A stretch of 64,000 bases of DNA, taken from the NCBI GenBank assembly GCA_963930775.1, contig OZ005704.1, forward strand, positions 5,394,001 through 5,458,000. Direction: 5' to 3'. Below are positions 30,843-42,800 of this stretch, in pieces; position 1 is the stretch's first letter, and the number at the start of each line of letters is the position of its first letter. The position numbers and the translations under genes are program-made. The notes beneath the pieces were generated by a model. It searched no databases. It was not told where the DNA came from and saw only the letters and a program-made list of their open reading frames with translations. This stretch comes from Cliona cf. orientalis. Lineage: Eukaryota; Porifera; Demospongiae; Clionaida; Clionaidae.

Positions 30843-33800
30843 TTAACAGTTTCTATCTTTTAAGATCAAGGGCAAATTTCCAGCAGGTTTGACCACTCCT
30901 TTGACTTCCTTATTCAGGCTTTCAATCTCTGTTCCAAGCACAAATGACTGTGTGATCTACAAACGTTAAAGTTTATCATTATAGTGGCCTGCAACGATCA
31001 CTGCATGGTATTACCTGGCATAAGATCAGTCTTAGTTCCAGCTCAGCAAATCGTTTACCTACATATACAATGCATGTGGGAATAATATTATTACTAGGGT
31101 GATCTAAATCATCAAGGGGGCGAGCCTTCGCTCATAGATTTTAATAGTAGAGGAGGGGTTGGGATACCCCTCTACTATCATAGTACCACGAGTACATACA
31201 GTACAAGCAGCTATCTGTTGCTCAGTCTATTGTCACTATAAAGACCAAGGGATGAGGACAGTTGCATACCATGCATGATTCATCCCTAGTAGGTCAGGAG
31301 TTTTGCCACTGAGGCTACTCTGACTACTACATGTATATGGTTACAGAATTGTACAGCTAGCTAGCTACTGAAATTAGATCATAACGTAGTCCTTGCATCC
31401 AGACTATAGGCCTAGCCTTCAATTTTGCTGTAGATACTTGTACTGATAGCGATTCCGGACGCCTAATTTTTCGGCTCGATGGTGCAAACTGGCAGTAATA
31501 GCAATTTATATGGTTAAGGTGTCTATAGCTTCCACTTGGTGAGGCCTATTCAGCGATGCATGTTTTTTTGTTGAAAGGTTGAAGTGTGCCCGATTTACGC
31601 GCCGATTATAGTTTTTCCATACATTTTCCATAGAGCTAAAAATTAAATCTGCAAGGCGTGTACTCAACCGACTCGCTTGTTTCAAGGCTTAAATGAAAGA
31701 GATTTCCTAAGCTATCTTGTGATTTTATTTTTTGTTGTCAATCCCTTCTGTTGCTAAGTTATAGCTGCTTTATGCGTCTAGGTTGATTGTCCGGGATCGC
31801 TAGTACTGATGCCTTACGGTACCTTTTCTTATTTTCTAGCAGTCTACTCGATCAAATGGATGCGAGCTGCATCTTTTGGTAAGCTATTACTATTATTATT
31901 ATTATTATATTTAGAGTTAAACGCGGCCAACATTGACGATCTTTACCGTGATAATTATGCGCATGCGCTATGAGCTATCGAGCACGTGTTTGACGTATCG
32001 CACACTACATACATACATACGTAAGTACAGTGGTTTTCTCGTAGTACTGATTAGTGTGGGGCTAGCTCAGGCTCGTACCAATAATTATTATTGAGTCTTG
32101 CAGAACTCAGATGCAATACATTATGTTACCATAGCAACTCCTGGGTCCAAAACCAAAAGGCAGGATAGCAAAAGGATTAGGCTTATCTCTTGCCCACCGG
32201 GCTGGATCAAACTTCTCTGCATTGGGAAAGAGCTGCTCATCTTTTCCAGCCACAGAGCTTAAGTACCACACATTTGTCTGAAAATTAATTTATAAATCAT
32301 CATAATACAACTAGAGTGCTAACTGAATGCAAACCCTTGGCACTAGTATCATGGCATAGAGTGCTACTGCCTTAACAAAAATCGAGCATGTACACAAGTA
32401 AGACATAGTAATAATGAAACACACTGAGGACATCATCGGCTCCAGGAGTGCATAATGCCTCACAGACATATCAGAAAGTTGACGGAGCCTGAGACCGATT
32501 CTAGTCTGGATACTTTTATCATAGAGACGAACTCGACAGTGCAGTACAGCTCGGTTGTGACACGCGCATAGAATGGTAAGCATGCGCGCTATATATCATG
32601 CACATGCTATTGCTATACCTTACGTCAGCCTGAAAAACTCCGGAGTTACAATGGTGGCACTAGTAACATGGAATTTTAGATAAGGTATTCGCTGGATATA
32701 TGCATAAGTCAATCTATACTCCAGCAAATTTTCAGGTCTCAAAAGAGCTCTGTCGAGGCCCTGAATTTTTATATAATTACGACATAGGTTACCTCATAAT
32801 AACATCATAATTACCTAACAATCGCAGAAAAGTAAATTGCTACTGGAATGATTGCATAATGCGCTCACATTCACATGACACTGTATTATCAACAAGTATA
32901 AAAAACAATTGAATAAATTGAAGAATGAAGTAGGGATGGCAGGATCAAAAAGTACACAAACAAGAGATAATCGTATCTACTATACATCCTTACGCTTGCT
33001 TTTCTCGACTATTATGCACCTATTAATGTTGACGCGTTTGTTGAGTGCGGTATGTGGGAGATATTCAGGTTGTTCCCTAGTTATCATAAAGGTTTGAGTT
33101 TATCAGTTTTGATTCAATCGTATAATATTATTACTGATTATTTTGTAGCCCTCAAATAGCAAGCGTAGGGATGTATAGTAGAGATACGATTATCTCTTAT
33201 TTGTGTACTTTTTGATCCTGCCATCCCTACTTCATTCTTCAATTTATTCAATTGTTTTTTATACTTGTTTCTGTTCTTTTTTTATTGTACTTAGTGTAAT
33301 TTATCAGTGCCATCTTATCACAACTTCTGTCCAGTGTAATTATAAGTGAAAGCTTAATGGGAGGTGTCAAAATTCGTAGCCACGCCCCTCATTAACTTGC
33401 ATTCATGTGCCTTTAGGCAGCCCATGAGACTCTGCTTAGGGAGAAAACCGAGTTTTAAGTTTTATTGTTGGCAGCAGCTAGCTCAGTACCGGGCATAATT
33501 TTATGATCTGTACATTTAACCGCTCCTCGAGCCGCTTGTCGGAGCCTTCGTATGCCGATAGTATGATATCTATGATCGATCCAGCGGAGCGCCAGCAAAT
33601 AGCTCGCCTATGCCTAGCGCCTTACCGCTCCTCGAGCCTTGCACCTTCATATCCATGATCGATCCAGCGCACCGCTGAACGTGGTAGTACGTACGTAGCT
33701 AGCTAGCTCGCGATCGCCTAGGGCGCGGCCAGGCGCTGTCACATGACTTCACCATAGCAACACATTCCGAGCATGCGCATTATATCACAAAATGGTGGCG

Positions 33801-36800
33801 TATCAGACACATCCACTCGTTAATGCGCCGTACACACCCACTATTATGTAACTGTCGAGATAACGCCAAATTAGCGTGCCACTGCACTGCGCGCTACAAA
33901 ATAGAGTGGATTTATATGAGAAGTAAGGTGAGAGGTCCAGACAGTCTTGAGTTAGCCCTGGAAATGAGAAAGAAAGAAGAAAGAAAGAAGAGAGAAAGAA
34001 TGAGAAATGGCCATTTTTTTGAACATCTGGTTCTGGCATGTACAATTGAATTGATGAATGATCTTGGTCTTGTTAGATAGATAATTTGCTGGAGATTCTG
34101 ATTTTCACACTTATAAATTTCAGAAAACTATTTATTTTGAGATATTTGGGTATTTGTAATGTATTATATATATGGCATATCCGGGCCATCCCTACTTATA
34201 GAGTCTACCGACTCTATGATATTATTCACAAAAGCACATGTATTGCGCATAACACTGTACATGCCAAGTTGTACGGTCGATCAGATCATTAATTACCATC
34301 TAGCTATAGGGCATTTGCACATGATGTCACATGGACAATTTGCGCAGGTATAATTGTATAATAGCAGCTTCTATATAAATGTATGGGACTTCTGATCCCA
34401 GGTAAGCGCATGGCATGCAGGCCAAAATCGTGAGTTATGATTAAGCACCCATGGGCGCTTATGCGGGACACTATGGTAATAGTGAAAAAGGCTTATACCT
34501 CCATATCAAGCTGCCCTTAAACAGGAAGCCAACAGTATTCCTAGTAGGTTGGAAATGTGGACAAATTAATTATGGTTACTTGAGCCACATTTATTTGATG
34601 AATAAAAGAGAAATTGAAAGTCACGGCTGCACTTGCAGCCATAAACGTACACATACCTGCACTGTGTGAACTTGTGAAGTAATTACAAACACCCTTTCAC
34701 ATGCCAATAATAATTATTGTTCTGTGAGAGGCTATATCACTTAACTAGAACTTATCACTTCTATTCATCATGAGCTCATCGATCTGGGACCGTGCATGGA
34801 AGACAGCGATGATGAACTACAGCTCTGTAGAGCATATACCCCGCGCGCTCTGTAGCCACTATAGCGTCGTATTGCAACACTATGAGGCATACATGTAGCT
34901 GTTTCATGACGTGACGACCCTTTCCAACACAGTGCTTGAACATGCGCAGTCGCATCCACATACTATTATGCTAAAAGAGTGGGTGTGGTCGATAAACCAT
35001 AGGCATGCTGAACAGAAAATGCACGATTTGTAGCACTAGTAAGCCTTTTTGAGGAATTTGAAACACGTACGAACCAGTTTTTCACCGATATCCACCGATT
35101 GGTTGTGCTTTCAGCACGTATAGATACCTAGAACGCGAGATCTGGCGATTTTCGTGCCGACAACGACGACAACAACAACGACAACAGACATACAAACCAA
35201 TTGCTTTACCCCTTGCGCATGCGCGCGGGGTAACAAATAATGCCATGGCTTAAGAACAGAGCATTTTCAGGTCAATACCACAATTGTTAGAAGTGCCATA
35301 TAGAACCCTATAATGCCATGCAAACAACACATGTGGCAACTAGAACTGAAAATACACAGACACACACACGTTGCATGTGCACTAAATAATAGCTGTTTAG
35401 GAGGTTTCTATGTGATTTACAAGACTGAAGGGCTTTGTGTAGAATCCCAAGTGAAGCAAACGTTCTACTGAGCCCTGAGGTCTTCTAAATCATGTAGAAA
35501 TCGACTAAATAGTAACATGTTTAGATCCTAGCAACAATGCCCAAAAGCTAGACACATAAACTGCTGCCTAGCAACAACCCTCACCATAGACAAGAAATCT
35601 TATATGATTTTCTACAGAGCTTTACATGACTTTATATATACTTCAGTTTAACCAATCAGATCACAGTATTTGTTACAGACAGGATCTAAGGGATCAATAG
35701 TATACCTTTGCCGGTATATGATATCCCATCAATGTAGTATCTTCTTGCATGAGTCGTGTGTAAGTCAGTGCAGTTGTCTGCATCCTGATCGAAACAGCCA
35801 TTCCATAAATTCAGAGTCAGTACTGTTTCATTGTTAACTGGCTATACCTGAATGTCTCCATTATGCATCCTTTGAGGTATGGTATCTTGGAGAGATCTTC
35901 TGACTTGGGCTGAGTCCTGTCCCCAAGAACTGATCTAATCTGACGATAGAGTTCCTCCTGAGCTTCAGGATTCTTGGCCATGCAGTATAGAAGGAATGCT
36001 GCCTGGTTGGATGTCTACATGATAATATATGACATGTATAAAAGGACTACAGTTTCAGTATAAGGCTGATATGTGAGGATGTGGCCGCTAATGCATGCAT
36101 GGCCTATAGGGCCGTAGGAAGTCTTTTGACCAAATTCACGCCTTGGGAAGTTGTAATTCAAGGGATGATGGAAACCAGTACCCAGCAACCATTGATTCAT
36201 GGTAGCTAGTTGGACAGAGTGCCTAGACCCTCCGTCAGGCTCTGCCCACAAGTACATGTTTTATCGATATAGTGCCTACGCAATACCATAGCTATATGAA
36301 AGTTTGGGCATGGTTGGATGAAAAAAAACCGGCTATGGCCCTACCTAAGAGAATGACTAGGGTTACTGCAATCGTTTGGTGACTTTTGTCCGTCCGTCCG
36401 TCTGTTTGTCTGTTCGTCCGTCCATCTGTCCCAACTGCTAAATGGTAAGGGTCGTCTGAGAGAAAGTACATGTACGCATTCGAGATATAAAGGAATAGTT
36501 GTCTGTTAAGTGCTGCCCAGTGGTGTAGTAGTGTGCAGCTGTTGCCAGTGTCTGTGTTTACATGGCACTTATCTCAGCTACATGACTGATTGCCATTCTG
36601 TGCTTTGCTGGTCAGTTGTCAATGCAGTGACAGTGGCTCTCAAGTGCATAATTCAGTTTAGGTATGTCACAGAAGCTTTTAGTTTGTATAGTGACATAGC
36701 CAGGTGCCTTCCCCCTACACCTAGATCATGCACTGACTCTGAAGAGACTTGATCCATATTCAGGTGAACGAATGAATTAAGGGTACATGTATGTAATTCA

Positions 36801-39800
36801 ATACTCCTGATATTGAACAAGCATACAAAGTGAGCCATGCTATGCATGCATGTAGTGGTGAGGGTTCTGCACTTAAGTGCATTCATCATAGCTGCAGGAT
36901 TGATATGATAGAGAAAATTCTTCATGATATATACTTAGCTGGTAATTTTCGTGGGGTGCTAGTTAACTTTTTGTTGCAATAACAAAACCCGTAGAAACTG
37001 GTTGTTAAGCGCTGCTCGCTGTTAAGCGCATATTTTTTATTAACCGCATAGTTTTGTGTGAGCCTTTACCGCTCTTTGTTAGGCGCATATGCCCAGCAAG
37101 CCAGCTGAACGACGAGCGATCGATTACATGAGCCCAGAAAGAAGGCTAGAAGTAGGCTGGAAAAGAAAACGTTGAAAATTACGCTCTCTGGTTGCTTCTT
37201 GGCCACCGTTGCAGGCCTTTCTACCCTCGATACGTTCTTTACGCACGCCCCACCTACCGTGTTTTAGCACTTTTAATTAAGCGCATGCTTCCTGTTAACT
37301 TTTTGTTAAGCGCATATTTTCTTGCTTCTGTGTGTTATAAGCGCATGCGCTTAACCACTGGCATAAGAACCAGGGGGGCTGGGGGGGGGGGGGGCAATTG
37401 CCCCCCCAGTCATAAGATTTGGGGGGCAGAGCCCCTCTGATTTTTAGACTGCTGTACAAGCCAGGGGGTGGGGCTCACCCTCTGAGGTTTGCACTTTTCT
37501 TTTTCATCTGTTGCCACAATCAGGGTTGAGTTATTCATGATTGTGGTGTATCTTAGCCCCACGGTGTGTAGATATCAATAATTGTCACATGTGAACGCAG
37601 ATCAGTAGTCACTACTGATCTGTGTTCACATGTGACAAGCTAAGAGTCCAGAATGTCCTCGAAAATGCACTAGAAAAGCTCTCAGAAGGTCTAAAACTCC
37701 AAAATTTTCCTGGGGGAGCATGCCCCCAGACCCCCCTAGCTTTTGCGCGCTACGCGCGCGTAAAGCGAGTCTTCACATGCTTACTTTTAGCCCCCCTGCT
37801 CAAAAACATCTTCCTATGCCACTGTTAATAACCAGTTTCTACGGTATTAATGTCTGTGTGAGTGGTTCCAACTATGGAGAGGGGCATAGCCAAAAGAATC
37901 GTGGAAGCATGGCCAAGTGTTCTCAGGGCTAGCAAGCAACAATCACTATTATACTGTCATCCTGCTGATGATGTATTATTAATTTTTCCATGTCATGCTG
38001 TTAAGTGGCTCAGTGATAAAAGATATCGAGCGAGATCAAGCATGTGTATCAATTATTGTTTGTGCAGTGCCGTACCCTTCAGGTTGCTGTCATCAAATTT
38101 AAAACCACAAAAATTAATTCCAAGGGCTCTCACTGACTTTGCACGAAATCCCCGAATTACCCACCATACAGTAAACACAGTACAATGCTTAATTCACAGT
38201 TTTAATTTTCGCAGTCAGCTGATTAACTATAAAAACCACGAAGGTTGGACCCCTTGCATTTCCCCATTATACGGTAACTTAGACATAAATCTGCAATGGT
38301 TAAAAGAATCACAATATGTACGCACAGTGTCTACTCCAGCAGAGAACATGTCTGCGGCATTCATCAAAGCTTCCTCTTCTGTCATCTTTCCTTCCCTCAG
38401 CCACTGTTCCAGCAGTCCCTGGACCTCTCCCCCCTCTTCTCCAGATTCAATTTTACGACGCACCTTTTCAGCGTGTTTTAAGCCATACTTCTTGGTAATC
38501 TGATAAGGATATAAATGACAAAATAACCCCCTACCCCACTTTAATCTTTTGACACAAGTAATTTGATCATTTAAAGTTCCTATTTCAATGTTGCACAAAT
38601 CGCACCATCACCAGAAACAAATAGTGTACCAGGCCCACTACGGAATATCGGCCCACCCCCCACTTTATGCTAAGGTCTAATACTATGATTTACTCGAATA
38701 TGCGCCTATGTGTAGCTGCCCTTGAAAACGCAGCTTAAATGTCTGGTCTATGAGGACTGAACTTCGAATAGTCTCGATAAATAAGCTGCCAAACAGCAAT
38801 AAAACTAAGCCTAGCTAGCTTTATGCCACGTTTCAGCACAAGTGAATGATCGTGTATGCGGCTAGCAATCGTAACCTCGCCCACTTAAAACATTTTTGGC
38901 TACTGAGTATCACATGGGAATAAGTTCACAATGGCCCATTCAGTGCACCTAATGACTGTCTGGATTGAAGAAATTACAATTTTCAGTGACAGAGTCATAT
39001 TTGAGGGCTCTTTTTAAGCACCTAGCAAAAGTGATCAGGGTATTATGAAAAGCCAATCAAAGTACCTTCTGGATACTGTATAGTGTCCCAGATAAGTGCC
39101 CATGGGCGCTTAAACATAGCTCACAATTTGGCCCGCATGGGCGCTTACCCGGGATATAACTTCCATAATATTATGTTTGTATAGAAGCTAGCTGCTACAT
39201 TGACCCCCTGAAACAAGCTACATGGGCACTTACCCGGAATACTATGGTATATAATTATTAACTGCAACCAATTGACTAATTAGGTGTTGCAGCGCCATTC
39301 AGCCAAAACGCTATATCGAGCTATCCAGAATTAAAGCAGCCACTTCTACTGAACCTTAAGCATAGTTGCCAAGTGTCCCGGTTTGGCCGGGACAGTCCCG
39401 GTTTTTGGCCCTATGTCCCGGTTGTGTCCCGGTTTACCTGATTTTGCAGCATTGTCCCGGAATCCAGCTCGATTGCACAAATGGAGGTGTGGCACAAGCA
39501 TAAACTCAGTATACTATCGAATTTCAGTCCGTATATCTCGATGTTTAGTGGGTGTGACAATATATGATCGGCCGAAAGTGGGTGTGGTCATCCGAAAGTG
39601 GGCGTGGTCAATAAAATTTCGCGCGCGTTATCTCTATATTGTTTGTTGTCCCGGTCTCTCCTCTCATAAACTTGGCAACTATGCTTAAGCTACACAAACG
39701 GAGGCTTACTATGATGATCTAACATATCATTGGACAGATTGTCAAAAACCTCTAAGATTTTATTTGCAGAAAACTCGATTTTGGGGGGGGGGGGGGGGGG

Positions 39801-42800
39801 GGAGTCATAAAGCAGCCATCAACAATCTACCCGATAGATCATTAACATTCAACCGTAAGCTTTGGTCATCGATCATTAGTGCTGCGAAACCATGAGCTCT
39901 ACAATAATTCCGGACAGCATTTGCTTGATAAAGTGAGCTCAAAACTACGGCTGTGCGGCTTTTTATAATGGTTTGTTCAGGGCATGTATGGGAATGACAT
40001 CATGGTACAAGCCACTAATTAGCTCGCAGATGGGCACGCACCAACAATAATCAGACATGCCTTAACTCCACTGAGTAACTTCCTATCATTCTGACTAATC
40101 AGTATTGCTGTGTCCGGACAGTAGTGCTGTATAATTCCTGCTGCTGTGTTGGAGGCTCATAAGGATGATGATGGCTATTTCATGTGACTAATATTAATCT
40201 TAATTATTGTTGTTTGTTCTACTACACTTCTATTGGTGTGTCACGTAATAATAATAATAATAATAATACCGTAGTTAATCGAATACAACGCATGATCCAA
40301 TTTAACGCAATAAATTAGCATTTTACGAATTCTCATAACGTTTATATATGGAGCGATTGACGACCTTTACCAGAAAAACGCGCATTTTTCAAAATTGAAA
40401 TTATTTTTTTGGCATGCGTAGTAATAGATTAAGTACGGTAGGCAGAGAAAAGCTAGTAAGAAGGCTATTCATTGGAGAGGGGTCATATTCGAGGCGCATT
40501 AAATTGCACGTGGGGGGGGGGGGTACAAGATACTGTATAAGATTTTTGTCAATTAACAGTGGTCATGATAAATCTTCAATAGCAAGAATTGTATGAATTA
40601 TAATATTAAGATACTGCCTTACCCTTACAGCTTTGTTGAAGTCACGGTAGAGCTTGTTTGGATAGAGTTTATACAGTGGAGGTTCCACTGCCAGTCTGCC
40701 AACACAATCAAAGAAGAGTGATACTGCTTCTATAAACTGTTCACTCTCTTCTGTTGGGTTCTTCAGAGCATGGAAGTCGGTATTGTACACAAACTTAGCA
40801 CTCACTGCAGTTCATGTTTAACAATAAATGAAGGAAAACTAGCTAAGGGGTGGAAAAAGCACCAAAACAGAAGTATAAGTTCTGGTTCATCAACAAAGTT
40901 AACACCATAAAAAAATTAAAAATTGAAGTAGGGTGGCAGTAACAAAAAGCACCGAAACAGGAATGGTAGGGATGGAAAACTGTAAGACTAGGGGACTCCC
41001 TACATCATGATTAATTTTATGAAGTCAAGCAGTGGCGACTCAAATGATAATGTAGTATGGGATGTCTCCTAGTATTAGTTTTCCATCACTACCACTGGAC
41101 ACCATACTGAGCTATGGATAATTGTTACTGAGCTAGCTACCTACCATGATTAGCTATAGCTATGGCAACAGAAGAATTTTTTTACTTAGATCTAGCTAGC
41201 TACTATATTCCGTGCAAAAGCTTGAAGTATAGAAGCTGGAACAGTACTAATGGGAGGTGATAAATAAGCAGACTCACTGTAGGCTCACCTGGGTCAGCTT
41301 CTTTCTGACTCACAAAGGCACATTTAAGCATTATGCAAGTACGTATATAGCTACACAAGAAGCAGTTGATCGTGGGCTATGCATATAATTGTGCATAGTA
41401 ATTGCCAAGACGCCATACTCATGGTGCAACTTTCTTGTCCATATCTTGTTATCTTCTAGATACTAAACTAGCAAAGTTACAGCTAAAATCATGAGTCTGA
41501 AATGGGTGTCCCAGTCCTTAGACAACATGAGTACTAAGATAGCCTTAATCGCTTGCTGTGCTGCCTTCTACAATCGCTAGGCAGCTCTATTCAGCCGCTT
41601 GCTGGAAGCCAATCCGATAGCTTTTTGTGCTCAAAGCGACTGCTCAAACTACTAGCTCTTTCGACGTCTGCTACATTATCGAGTCTGTACGAGGGTTGAT
41701 TGTGCTTCTCCGTTGCTCACGGCTTCCCGAAAGCTCATTTCTTCCACATGCCATTGAGAACTGTCAATTATTGCAGTATAGTCATGCCTACCAATTAAGC
41801 GTTTGTGCGAACATAAAAACGATGGATGCGCGCACATGTGTACTCCCCCTGCATTGCGAAACGGTGTGAAAACAGAAATGTTTTCACCTCAAAACTATTG
41901 TGCAACAGAACTGACCGCTACTGTATATGTTTGATTTCACAATCATGGAATAATGCAGGGGTGTAGCTAGCATAGGGCTCAGTGGGCTCGAGCCCCCCAT
42001 TATCTTCCCAAAGTGGGTGGGCCCGCTGTCTATGGATGTACAATTGCTTGGCCTGACAAGCTGAAGCTGCATGACAATCTATATAAAATTTACAACTAAA
42101 ATGAATGCACAGGAGTGCAGAACTCTCACCGCTACACGCCAGAGCTAATTATAACTTTTTGCTGATGACCTGACAAATGTCAGATCAGACCAAAGGTTGG
42201 TCGGACATCTCCAAATGTTGTCAGGACATAACACCATAGATCCATGCTAAGATTTTTTTAACTGTTGGTATTATAGAGCTATAGTATACAGATATCATAA
42301 TAGTGTTATGTACAATACAATGCACACTTAAAAGTATCCTACAGCAACTTGACCACCACAGTACAGTAGCTACTACTAAGTACATGCACCACAAACCATG
42401 CTACAGACAAGGAAATCAGCCTCAAGTAGGTGTTGAACAAACTATAGTAGCATCACATTAGTGACCACCAACCACTGTCCAGTACCAGTACTGAAGTGCA
42501 TATGCCTAAGGCAACCAGTATGGGCGGTCACTATGTCCAGACACTATCAGTCTACACTAAGACCACCGGAAGTCCATATACGTACAATACATTTTAATGT
42601 CAACGCGCGGTTTGCATGGCGCCTATGGGGGTTAATGATATGCATGCCATGCATGTGGGGTCAAAAATAGTGCATGTCTATGTACAACTGTATCTTCTAG
42701 TGTGAGTTAGCTATCGTTCTATCTAAAGTACCATTGTAAAGAAGAAGAGCTGAGCTTCACTTTGATACCAAGAACAAGAGTAAGCGTGCCGAGATGACCG

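Larger units (their letters stand above)
36015..38325. other. P450 intron 5 with nested foldback elements
   Basis: Contains a GTCC/GTCTG tetranucleotide array at about 36385-36430 and the interrupted foldback 36986-37846. The rest is repetitive DNA without a recognised exon. 38100-38280 includes words with TTTCGTGG/CGAAATCC character, reminiscent of the TACCGTATAGC elements. Confidence 0.5.
38500..40622. other. P450 intron 4, repeat-filled
   Basis: Contains two foldback elements (39074-39249 and 39355-39689), a G run of about 19 at 39783-39802, and a TACCGTAG-starting element near 40267-40440. 38629-38680 has an inverted partner at about 43616-43672. No additional exon recognised. Confidence 0.5.

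Noticed and set aside
33820-34080. Charged open frame (RKKEERKKRERMRN) in P450 intron 7
   Set aside because: It reflects a GAAA-rich simple repeat and is isolated, with no partner exons.
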